Source: Gordius sp. MW1
Lineage: Eukaryota; Nematomorpha; Gordioida; Gordea; Gordiidae
Direction of reading: 5' to 3'
Length of the DNA stretch: 64,000 nucleotides
Assembly (NCBI GenBank): GCA_964036665.1
Contig: OZ038526.1
Location: forward strand, 17,174,001 to 17,238,000
Shown here piece after piece: positions 45,136 through 57,000 of this stretch (position 1 is the stretch's first letter; every line of letters begins with the position of its first letter). A model generated the notes under the pieces. It was given only the letters and a program-made list of their open reading frames with translations. It did not search any database and was not told where the DNA came from. A program made the position numbers and the translations under genes.

Positions 45136-46655
45136 TATGTTCTCAGGGTTACTATCCAAAATCTTATCAACCAAATACGTAATATAGGACAATAACGCGA
45201 CAGTTTCTTCTTTGCCTTAAGCCAAATTATTAATAAGTTTTGAATGATGGTTTTGTAAGCTCGATTTCTTAGTCAAATTATGCGTTTATAATATTTAATT
45301 GACCATTTTTTATATAAAATATGTCAAATGTTGTGAATAAGTGGTGTCAACACGGATATAAGATTTGAAGGGGGGCATAGGAGCTTGAAATAATTTATAA
45401 ACGAGCAAAGGAAGATTAAAAGTTTAACCTTCAATTAAATTTTATAGATTTAGAGGGAAACTGCTTTTCCTTGCCTCCCCCGGCTATGCCCATATTAGGA
45501 TTTCTTAGTGAAATTCTTATCCGGGAGGTACTCTATCAGAACTTTTTACAAATCCATCATACAGGGGAGTGAACAATACTAAAAAAACAGAGGTCACTTA
45601 ATAGTAGAATTTATTTATAACCTGCAAATTATGCTACTTTAAAAAACTATAGCTTTTTAAACACTAAATTTATTTAATTAAAAAGCAATGACCTTAAAAC
45701 ATCTAGTGAGAATAAACTTTTCTATAACTTGCTTTATTAGATTAAATAAAATCCGATGTCTTTAACATTTGACAAAAACTTTTTATTCAGTTTAAAAAGA
45801 ATTTAGCATTTTCGTAATAATATTTATCATTATTTAGGTACTATTTAGAAATTCTTTATTATATAATCAAAGCTTTTGACTCTCCCTCTTATGTTTTCCC
45901 ACTGTTACTGGAAATATAACCTTAACCATAGTCCTTTACTATTAAGGATAAAATATCGAAACATTAATTTAGTCGTTTAAAATTAATAGGTCATTAATAT
46001 TTAAATGCTTTTAAATCATAATAAACATATTTTACAATAAAGCAGTTTATATTTTTGGCGTGGACAATCGAAAAATTTTGTTCCAGCATCATAATTTAAA
46101 ATGATTAGCCAATTTCAAAATAGAGCATGATATTTGTAATTTAGACAATCTAATATCAAAATATTTGATTCTTCTATCAGGATCAAATAAAGATTATATA
46201 CTTAGCCAATATGCATTTAAATAAATTTTTTTTCGCAATATAGCAAGGTAAAATAATAGCCATAAGCATCCTGGCCCCTTCAGCTCCCCCAAGGGAAAAA
46301 TCCTGGCCTCTTTCCCCCCCCCCCAAGCAAATATATAATATATCTTAACATAATAAATGATAATTATATTTATTAGATAAATCTTTTAATTGAGCTAAGC
46401 GACTTATTTAAATCGAAAATAGGCAGACAATTAAACCAAACTCACCGATTTTATACGAAGACATTCAAAACTTAGCTCCGGAAACAGCAGTTTCAATTAA
46501 ATTAAAAATTTCTTGTCGAAAGACCGGTTCCATTTTGGGTTTTAATTAATTTTTACAAGCTAAGCTTTAGCATAATCCTTTCAGTTATATAGTTTTGGTC
46601 ATTTGACTATATGCATTATTCATTATCAATAAAAATGAATTTTATTGCTGGTGAT
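45136..46655. other. No gene seen
   Basis: AT-rich. Only low-complexity TE remnants: aggggggcatagg at 45370, cctcccccggctatgcccat at 45473 and cctctttccccccccc at 46308, resembling fragments of ggcgtagcc-type MITEs. Confidence 0.4.
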
Positions 46656-47310
46656 TTCGCTTAGAGATCCGCATGGTCTGGCCAGGCTGGGCCTAAAAAC
46701 TCACCCCGCGGGCTAGGCTTTTGCTGTAAAAAATTAACTTACCGGAGACGGGTCATTTAATAACCTAACGAGACCTGGCATAAATATAAGTAAGGCCTGC
46801 TTAAAGCCCGTTACAAAATTTAAATTTTTATGTGTATCACATAAAGTATAGAGAAAGGTTTATTTTTGAAATACCTTATATTAATTTAAATTATTAAATC
46901 ATTAATGTTTATTAAATTAACAAAGAATATATTTTTACCGTTATTCATTCATCAATATCTCAACACGCCTTTTAAATTGAAAGGTATTAAATAGACGGGT
47001 TCGCCCCTATCATACCCTTTATAAATTTATAAATAAAGTAAGCTTATTGAATATTTTTATAAGTATTATTTTTTTGCATGATTATTATTAACATACGTAA
47101 TGTATATATTTTGTTTAGTTTATTCAATAAAAAATTACATCGAATATGATAAGCAGCACAATAAAAATTAATGTATGTGGTTCTGGGCTCAGGCTGTGTA
47201 AAAAAACTGGCGGATTAGGTCTATCATTCTTATTTTGATGGGCCTAAATCGGGCCCAGATTGTATCTATTAGTAACAGGCGGGCTGCTTGACCTAAAGAG
47301 GACGGATGCA
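46656..47310. repeat. GGGCC-rich repeat, probable MITE
   Basis: Left end gagatccgcatggtctggcc, right end cggatgcaggtctcgcatgc; the inner parts carry ggctgggcct / gggcctaaatcgggccc words around an AT-rich core. Imperfect inverted ends (gaga-c-gca). No clear target duplication. The minus ORF 47189-47398 falls in this repeat and is not a gene. Confidence 0.5.
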
Positions 47311-50300
47311 GGTCTCGCATGCTCATGTGTAAGTTGAAGTTAAGAGGGAAGATAAGTATTGAGAGCATATTGATATGGCTTGAAAAGGTACGATTCAAGG
47401 GCTTTTTAAAAAATTAAACCAAGGAATAGCTGATATTACCTTTGACAAATGGCATAAAAAAATATTAACTCGCCGTTAACCCCTCCACACTGGTGTGAAA
47501 TTTATGTTGGCCCCACCCTAAGGGAAAAATGCTAGCTACGCCACTGATTATAATAATTGCAATTGAGGAATGAGGAGGGTGATGGTAAAGCACCCTATAT
47601 TCAACCCACATTTGTGAAAGTACCCAAAACTATGTACCGAGTTAATATTAAGGGATGCATATAAATGCAAAATCCCTTTTCTAAATAATGCTCGTCCCTT
47701 GTGGTATACATCTTAAAGTTACTAGAGGGCGGGCGTTATGGATTTTATAACAACACTACATGTGCCGTTTTATCAAACTTAACCGAACCTTGCCAAATAT
47801 TTTTCATCTCATCTCAGTAATATAATATAAGCATAAATAAAATAATTTGCAAGTTCTCGAAATTGATCTTTAATTTTGTAATCAAATGCTAAGCTCTTTT
47901 TTTATTAAGTACGCTAATATTTTGTGCTTATTTTTTAATACCTTAATGCTTCAGCTTATTAAAAAAATTCACTTGCTATATTGAAGTTTTTTCCAAATAT
48001 GTTAAACCTTCCTTTTTATATATTTTTTTTTATTCATTTTGACAAAACTGATAAAAGGAATGGGAATTATTAAATAATAGCACGTTACGTTGCTTACCTC
48101 TCTTCTAACAACCTATGTTTGGTAAAACTTGATTTCAATTGCGTTCGCCGGGTGTTATGGCTGGCTCGAAGTCTACCGTCAGGTTACACTCATTGTGTGA
48201 GTAATTTCACATCTCTTAAGGCCGACGCCTCGGTTGCGACATTTTGTCTTCCTACTTTTGCCGTCGTCAACCCGTTCTAATAACCTTTGATTCCTCAAAT
48301 CATAGAATAAGCAAATAATTTATCGGGCAATCATTGAAAAAGGCGGGCTTTCCTATTGAACCCATAGGCTTAAGCTCAACAGATGACAAAGACCCAAGGG
48401 CGTTAATATTATACCATGGGATCGCGGACGCGTATTAGAATCAAAAACGGGGGAATTTGCCACAGCTCCAACCTTATCTCTTTTACGAAAATGGGGAGAG
48501 TGAAAAATATCAATATCCCAACATTTTCATTTATCCCACATGAGTGGCATGACCCTAGATAACTTGGAACCATTGGGTAGCCAATTTCTTTAACAAATCA
48601 AACATTATCACCTCAATCACACATGACTCCGAAGGCATTTACATTAAGGCTCTATGCCGCTGTTATTTATTTTTAATATATTTTAAATATATTTTTGTAA
48701 TGATTTGTTGAATAAAAATGTGCATATAAATTGTTTTGGACAAATTGTAATTTTAATTGCGAAAAAGTTTTGGTAAAAAACCTATAACGCTACGATTGTT
48801 ATAATTTCATTCTTTAGTTCGAATTAATCAACTGGTAATCAAAACTTATATTTTCAGGGAATTGTTGAAAAAATTCAAGATGATTCCGGAACACGTAATT
48901 GTAATTACTCATAATAATTAATGGGAACGTCATAGTAGAATTTCTAATAATTTTGAGCAACTTAGTCGTGAAATCCATAATAATAATCATCTTCTCTCTA
49001 ACCATCTTCTGAAGGTCTTATTACTTACGTGTCCAGTTGTTGTGCATCACTCACGAGGGTTTGTCAACATATTTCATCGATTCTCTTTGTCAATTGGCTA
49101 CATTTTCACATCTGGCTAGTCTTAATCGTCCCCTTCTCCCAGAACTTTTCATTCATATATACAACAGGTAAAACCGATGAGTGAGCAATAAAGTTAGTTA
49201 AGAGTTTCGTATATCTCTGAAAATGTAAATATCCGCGCAAATATATTGCGAAATACAATTTCTTAATAACGAATTGCACAAAAAACGGACTTTTATCCCT
49301 GAAACATTAACGCTTCAATTGTATACCTAGACGTTTCATAAAATTAAGGTCGTTGTAAGTCAAACTATTACCGACAAGACGAGACTGAGATTTTTCTCGA
49401 ATTTTCCTAGCACGGGCGGGATTTGTAGTGCGCGTCGTTTGTGGAGGACCCCTAGCTTTCCGTTGTAAAGTTCTTTAGAATTATCATGATTTTGGAGAGG
49501 GTTTTTGCAGCCGGTTTTCTACCTGACGCCAACAAGCCTCCAAGCACACGGACTTGGGACCGTCGCAGGTGTTAATTTTTTTGTAACTTTGCCTTTTATA
49601 ATTTTGAATTTTTTTTAAAATAATATTTTACCTTGAACCCTTATTATTATAAATATAATTTAAAGATAATTATATAATGATTTCATCATGGAATATACCA
49701 AAATCAATAAAAAAAACTAAGACTTTGTTGAGATATAATATTAGAATGACCAAATTTTATAACCAGTAGGTATTTATAACCACTTAAAAACACAAGACGA
49801 TTTTTTGAAATACTTAAATTGTTCAAAATGAATGAAATCTGAGGCCTTCATTTTTCTTCGCCTTACAAATTGTTAATGTAGTAAATATTTTAAATAACAA
49901 GTGCCAACCTTTATTTATCATTATTCATTTTAATAATACTGTTTTAGGATTAATGTAGACTAGTGTGTAATGAACAAAAACGGCCAATTTTGCCTTAACC
50001 TATAAATAAAAAATAAGTTTATGTTCAAATTATCTATTTTTAAAACTCAAATCAAGAGCATTAATTTAATTTAAGTCAATGTTTAAAGCGTTGTAAAAAC
50101 TAATAATGGATTAAAAACTTAAAATACCTTTACAAAAAAATACACTAATGAAAATGGTTGTTTATGGCAAAAAAAATTCCCTTAATTAATAATGAAGCTT
50201 AAGGTTATGCAGTGATAATGAATTATGTGTTTATTTGTGTTCCCCAGAAAACAAATTTAATTGAATTAAAGCGGATTTATTAATAGACGATAAGGTATGA

Positions 50301-50453
50301 TATAAACGTATTTCAATATCAAATTTTCATACCGCATTACTCCTTTGAGTCAAACACACCAAAGCATATGCCAGTAAAAACTGCAATTTTCCAGTTGAAG
50401 AAGAAGCACGTTACACATTACACTGCAGGCTAAATAAATTTAGACATTTGTAA
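47311..50453. other. Long stretch with no recognised gene
   Basis: AT-rich throughout. Islands of higher GC at 48070-48300, 48420-48620 and 49380-49570 may be old TE fragments (the last contains gacgccaacaagcctccaag), but no protein motif is readable. A ctagctacgccactg remnant lies at 47530. Confidence 0.4.
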
Positions 50454-50851
50454 CACTCTAAAATTATCCAGTCAGCCCTTAAAAAGGCCCAAAAACTATC
50501 CATACTTGAACCTTCAGATCCTTACCTTGAAGTTGGAATGCGTTTTGAGGGTTTCTCATTAGTCCCCTGGGAAAACGGTCTCCTCTTAAAATGGACCTCT
50601 AATCTTAATAACGACTAGAGTTGTTAAATTGCTAACTTGCTTCAACTCCAGACTGGAGCACGCGCACTGAGTTGTAAATGCGCGTTAGCACAATCTGTGC
50701 TTGCTGTTCGGTGCACTAAGCAGAACAGTAGCATATCAAAATGCTCGAGCGGCGAGTCGAAACAGCAAAATCTGTTCAAGCATTGAGCAGATTGCCCGAG
50801 CAAAAACTCGAGCATATAGCAGATTTATTAGAAGCAATTGCTACGAGTTAG
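50454..50851 (+). pseudogene. Coding-like relic of unknown family
   Basis: A 54-codon open frame (50454-50618) includes SALKKAQKLSILEPSDPYLE and GMRFEGFSLVPWENGLLLKW. After stops, a 36-residue ORF at 50741-50851 reads MLERRVETAKSVQALSRLPE then QKLEHIADLLEAIATS, a strongly helical segment. GC content is raised over the whole stretch. It looks like a decayed protein gene, perhaps from a retroelement gag, but I cannot assign it. Confidence 0.35.
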
Positions 50852-50889
50852 TAGCATAAAAAATTTGCAAATATTGTATATCATAATAA

Positions 50890-52110
50890 ATAACTTTGCC
50901 CCTCCCCTTTTTCCCCCTTCTTCCACCCGGGGGGTGATGTGCCCCCTTCTTAACCCCTTTTATTACATTATCACTCACCCAGAAGGGGGATTTGCCCCCC
51001 CCCACCCTTTTTACCCTCTCTCCCTCCTGGTGGGAGGTTGTTTTAGAGCCCTGCAAAGTCACTTTTTTCAACCCGAACCCAACCCGACCCGAAAGCATTT
51101 AAATTTTTCCAAGCCAAACCCGACCCGACCTCAATGCGTTTTAAATTTACCCGAACCGACCCGAAAGCTTTTTAAATTTTTTTTAACCCTAACCCGACCC
51201 GACCCGAAAGTAAAAAAAATTTAATATTAGAAAATTGATTTTAATGGTTTTAATTGGCAACAAAATATTATCTCCCAAAAAAGGCAAAACGTTATATGTC
51301 TATCATTTTCAGGTCACATGCTAAAAAAGATAGGTACATATATACAATCAAATTAGTCTCTAATTAAAATTGCCTCTAAATGGTCCTTATTTATAGTATA
51401 CTTTTAAGTTAATTGCGGCACTCCTATTAAAATATTAACAAACCCGCAATTATTTCATTCACATGTAAAATTTAAAATGAGCCTGTCTGTGTTATCAAGC
51501 AATTTTTATTTTAAGGCCAATAACGGTTGCGGCAATAACGTGCAAAAATGAAAGGAGAAAATTTGATTATTTTTTTCAAAAACTCTAATTTTTCGAATCC
51601 GATTTTAAAATAATGTTTTTTATACATTTTAATTATTCGTTTAATAAATATTCATGATAAATTAATTTTATTCTAGTGTATATGTTAGGCGATAAAACAA
51701 TTTGAGACATTAATATTTAAAAATGAAAAATGGGAGTTGAGAAAATTATAAGTTTTGTAAAATTAATTACATGTTTATCATAATTTATAGCATCCATCAA
51801 GATACTGAGTTTAAAATTGCGCAAGTCAGATATAACTTAAAAGGAATTAATTTAAATGAATGGATGAGATAAATTAATCATACATTTCGATATTATTAAT
51901 AAAATATTATAAATAATGGCATTAATTTAAAAAATATGTCCATTATGCAATATAAAATTTATAACCTTCAACCCGACCCGACCCTAGTTTAAAATTTTTA
52001 ACCCGAACCCGACCCGACCTCGGGTCGGGTTTCGGGTAACCCGTGCAGGGCTCTAGGTTGTTTCGCCTCCTCCCCCCTTATTATCCTACCACTCACCCAG
52101 AGGAGAACCC
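50890..52110. repeat. C/G-run minisatellite interrupted by a hAT MITE
   Basis: 50890-51035 and 52064-52110 hold cccctttt / cactcacccagaaggggg / ttgccccccccc words, like those in the giant inverted repeat at 42695-44255. The MITE at 51044-52055 splits the array. Confidence 0.6.
51044..52055. mobile_element. hAT-type MITE, CCCGACCC family, 1012 bp, perfect ends
   Basis: TIR tagagccctgca / tgcagggctcta, flanked by ggttgttt on both sides (51036-51043, 52056-52063). Subterminal cccgaacccgacccgac words in inverted orientation and an AT-rich core without transposase. This copy defines the family; others lie at 17006-18147, 58326-59214 and, as fragments, 2170-2600 and 52113-52210. Confidence 0.93.
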
Positions 52111-52112
52111 TC

Positions 52113-52214
52113 TCCTAGAGCCCTGTAAAGTCATTTTTTAACCCGAGCCTTATCCGACCCGATAGCGTTTTTAACCCGCACTCGACTCGCCGAAAGCTAA
52201 AAAAAGTTATTGGT
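52113..52214 (+). repeat. Left end of another CCCGACCC-family MITE (fragment)
   Basis: tagagccctgtaaagtcatt followed by acccgagcct and tccgacccgatagcg; no right end found. Confidence 0.6.
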
Positions 52215-52702
52215 GTGAAAATGTTTTTGATAGTTTTAAATGGCAACAAATTGTTATCTCCCCCAAAAAATAGATTTCACAACATTTTAAACATGTTTGC
52301 CAGAAGTGAAAGCATTAGGAGAAAATGCATTTATAAAAGTTTTTTATTATATTTTATTCAAAGGATCTCTCTTAACAAGCTATTCATTATTTTCAGTAGG
52401 CACCAAAAAAATAAGAGGCAGACAGATTTGAAAGAGGATATAAAAAAAGCTAGCGATATGCTGCCGGGGGTGGGGACGAGTTCCTAATCTCCTTGATTTT
52501 GCTGGTAAGGAAGCTTGAATCCATTGTTGGTGTTGAATTAAAAAAAAATTCTAATAAAGTTTTTAATAAGCCTTCGTACAACCACCAAATGATTAATTCT
52601 CGAAATGTTGAGATAGTTTTTGATTATGTAAAAAGAGTGAAGTCCGGCAAGCATTTTAAAAGTTCCGTTTTAGATTTTGAGATTTTTATGAAGAAATTTT
52701 AA
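52215..52702 (+). other. Two short ORFs of unknown meaning
   Basis: 52215-52487 (90 codons, ISLNKLFIIFSRHQKNKRQT...) and 52493-52702 (69 codons, KLESIVGVELKKNSNKVFNK...FDYVKRVKSGKHFKSS). No family recognised and no splice structure. They lie just downstream of the minus-strand LINE fragment and could be old TE sequence or chance. Confidence 0.2.
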
Positions 52703-52859
52703 TAGAGATTTTTACCGCCAATGGGTGATCCCGAAAAAGTTAGATTTTCTCTCTTTAAAATTAAAAAGTTTTAAAATAGGAAAGTCAATTGTGTTAGGGC
52801 CCTGATAAATTTCACTTTTTTTCGAATTTAATTTGAGATTTAGAGTGAATTGAAAATTT

Positions 52860-53640
52860 TGAATGATTTCAATATCTTATAAATCTCCTTCGGATGGCCA
52901 CGGGTGGCGTTGTCGAGCACCAAACATTAAAATCGAGGGTACACTGGGGTGATATTGTTGACTAGATTGTGCATGGTTGAACAAAATAGAAGAGGACCTA
53001 ATGGATCTCTTTGTTGAATACCTTCGGACGAGCCTTGACATACTCGCCAAATCGAAACTTGGTTGTAGAGCCATATTTTTATATAATGTAATTTGAAAAT
53101 GGTAATTCCGCTAAAAAAAGAGTTTATAAGGGTTTCTCTGCTAATGCTGTTACAGGTATTGGCAAAATCTAATTTTACGAAGCAGGACTCGGAGGGAATA
53201 TATTAAGGTGTGATCCGGCCAACATGGCTGGCTGGCCGCCTTAAATTTTGAAGCCGAGTGTATGAGGTCTGAGCTTAGCGGGGGGGGGGGGGGAGTATGA
53301 GTTGTATATTAGATAAAATTCGGGGAAAAAGACTGGCAATGGGTCTAACTGAGTTATCCGGGTTTTTGAATGAAATAAGTTTTGCACCGAATAAAATAGG
53401 AATGAATTCATGAGAAAATTTTCCATTAACAAAAATATTGCATAAAGAAGTAATAGACTTTTAAAAAGGTTCAGTGTTTAATATTTAAATTTAGTAAATC
53501 TTGTAGGTATACTGGGCGCCATCCGTCAAATCCGGCTGCGGAGTCCAAAGGAGTTAAAGCTTCACGAATGTTTGAAGACTAAAGCACTATATATAATTGA
53601 TATGTGGGGTATTTACTGGCTGAGGATGCTGGTGGGGGTT
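52860..53640 (-). mobile_element. Non-LTR retrotransposon fragment (RT), second copy
   Basis: Minus strand from 53590: REALTPLDSAAGFDGWRPVY, the N-terminal approach of the RT; then fingers sequence near 53100-53200; then GIQQRDPLGPLLFCSTMHNL (52960-53040). Stops and frame changes abound. Same motif set as 1-1704. The catalytic YxDD lies beyond the end of the fragment. Confidence 0.8.
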
Positions 53641-54044
53641 CATGATTAAGCTCCTTAAAAGAGTCAGGGCCACAGAGGGCAATTGAGTTGTTATCATAAA
53701 AGGCTCTAAAAGCGCTTTTTTGGTTAAAATATAGGCGTAAAATTATAGGTTTAATAATTTATTAAAATTATCACAAATTTATCTTCGGAGTCCTATTGAC
53801 TCATAGAATTAACACTGGTGAAAAAAATGAATGACCAACGAAAAGTTAAAAATGGTAGAAATACTTTTTAAATGTTCATGCTTTTTATGGTGTATTTGTC
53901 TAAAAAGTTTTATTTATAGCAAAAAATCAATAGTTGATATAAGTGACATATTTTATAACATCAGCGGCAATGAATATGTTTATTTAGGGAGTTGATTCAG
54001 TCACTCGCTTTTATCTACCTTGATGTGACGTACCTTCATATAAG

Positions 54045-57000
54045 ATGTACACCTTAGATCACCTTGCAACCTTTTCTTGTGGCTCCAATCAGGGTACTAT
54101 TCTATAATTACATATTTATATTTATTAAATATATATTATTATTACATTACTTTATCAATGTAGCCTATCAATTTTTTCAACCAGTTTATATGTTTAATAT
54201 TGCTTAAAATAGTACTATAACCTTTGATATTAAGGCCTACATCATCCTCTTGATGCAATTAACAAACTTAGATTATTGGAAAAATCAAGTGGAATATGGG
54301 CTCAAAGAATGAAAATTAAATTGGAAAAAAAGGATTTGTTGATACAAAGCTTTGAAGATAATGTATTTCTTATTACTATATTTTATTTAATAAATTTACT
54401 TAAAACTGCTTATATAATTTAAAAATTAAATTTTACTTAGATAATTTTAGAAAAATTTCCATTCTCTAAAATTCTTGAACCTACAGCTGTGATAACTGAA
54501 GATCCAAATGAAATATACAACAATATTCTTATGTTTACAGCTATACAAGATTATTCTAAAAAGAAGGGTGCAATCCTTCTATCTGAAATTCATTTATTCC
54601 AATGTGTCTCTGTATCTGTAAGAATTTTATGACATTGATTATTAATATCAATTTTCTAACAATCTATTATAAAATTAATGTAACTTTTGTACATTTTGCA
54701 TGTCCATCATATTGACCATACTTTTAAACAATACTTGGCTAGATAATTTTTATTTATAAACTCCATTTACTAAATTTTGGTTTTTTATTTAGGTATTTAT
54801 ATCATATATATAATAAAATTTTACTATGCCATAGATGAATTGCATTCAATTTTTTTAAATTAGATTCATAGTTTTGACGGGACTTAGACCACAGCATGCT
54901 TTTAATATGGGGATTAAGATTGAGTTAATAGACATTTTCTATTATTAAGTGGGTTAAAAAATTTATTTTATGTTTTTAATTATATTTAGTTACTTATTGT
55001 ATAAACTTTTGTTTTTTTCAATCGATTTTTATAGCTACAATATAAACAGATATTTTTGACACCTTTATTGCTTTAAACCTGGAAGATTTAACTTACTTGA
55101 TAAACCCCAAAAATACATTATAGCATGTTTTAATTAGCTGAATTGCTCACACAAAAAAACTGACCCTAAATTTTTTTATTGTAAAATATATTAAAACTTA
55201 TTTAAGGGAATGAATCAAGAAGTTTAACATATGGCTATGCTAAAATATATTATATATTTTAACAAGTGGTTAATTTTTTTAATTGTTATATTAAATAAAT
55301 TGTTTAATTTCCCCGTCTCATCTTAAATTGTTGGGTAATATTTTTTAAAATAAGCTAAGTGGTCTTTTCCCTTTTGTTTGTAAAATAAATAACCTTTGTT
55401 TTATCTTAACCTTGAAAATAATTATAAATACACAAAATAATCTTTCAAAGATAAAACTAATTTTCTAGAAAGATAAACACCTTAGAAATGTTCAATTCAT
55501 TTTATGAGGAAGTTAGTCAGTTTTATTGCTGCTCTAAAAAACCAACTTTCTTGAAATAAACAACGTTTTTCCTATTAATGTCATATAAATTGCCTCATTT
55601 TGAGAATGTTTTACAAGGGACCTAACACCTATGCGTAACTTTCTAGCTGACATCATACATTTATTAATCCCCCAGGTATGTAGAGACATTGTTGCTTAGA
55701 AGTGGGTAAAAATGTATGATGTTTTATAAAAAAAACTTGCTTCCTTAAACTGCCCAAATTTAAAATATAAAATAAATTGGTTTAACATACTTTCCCCTAA
55801 TTTTATGATTTTAAAAACGTTACAAATGATTATTAGTTTTTGTAGACGGTAAGAGTTTTCATGCCTGAATCACATTATTGTCTTGGAAAATTATATTATA
55901 CAAGTTGCCCATAATAATTACCCTTAATTAAATGCTAGAATAAATCAAAGGAGACCTTTCTAATAAACTATTTATTTGCTTGCACTCATTACAAATAATC
56001 GATCAATTCATTAATGTTAATAAATTGCATAGCAATTAATAATTTTTTTCGAAAAATTTATTTTCAAAGTCACGTTAAAATTTGAAGTGGGAGATTATCA
56101 ACAAATAGCTTTAAAATTACATTGCAAGCCAAATTTTTATCCTGGATTTATTGATTGTATCAGGGATGGGAAAAAACCTGTATTAATTAAAAATAAATTA
56201 ATATAAGGTTGACCCATTAGAGTATAAATTCCATCATGGGCGTAGCCAGGTTTTTGATTAAGGGGGGGGGAACGTTAAAAGTTCACTTAGAGGGGGGCAA
56301 AACATAAATTTTTTAAAGTTTTTGCATTGAAAATTTTTTTCTTCGTAAATTAGGGGGGGGCGCCCTACCCCCCCCCCCCCCCCCCCCCCTGGCTGCGCCC
56401 ATGAATTCCATAAAGGCGCAAGGTGACTATGACAACGATAATTCTATTTTTTTATTTAAAATATAATACACTTGTCACTCTCCATCGAGATAGTTTAAAT
56501 TAAACACATAACAAATATAGTATGCTGTACCAAACTTAAATTAAAAAGATAACTTGTTTTATGTAGTATCCATTTTTTTGTATTTCCATTAAAATTATTC
56601 GGGACTTCTTACATTAGCTAATATCTTTCAGGTTTTTAAGTTAAAGCCTATAATCGCATTACACCTAAAAATGATTTGGGAATCTACAATGTCTATTGTG
56701 CAATTCGTACCTTTAAAGCTTTTATTTATAAACTTTAATGATTTGTTAACCTTATACTTTAAATCGAGTGAGAAGAGGGGGATCGGCTTAGACTGCTACG
56801 TGGTTTACTTTTATGATTTTTATGATGAATTTTCGGTTGTTTTGGATTTTGTTTTATTATTTAAAATTATTTTATATCCGTTCGAGTTGCTCGATATGCA
56901 AAACTATGTTTTGCACTTATTCTTCGCTTTGTTAATTAAATTAGTTATATATAGTTGCTTGGAGCTACATTTATTTTGACAACTACTAACTTTTACTTTA

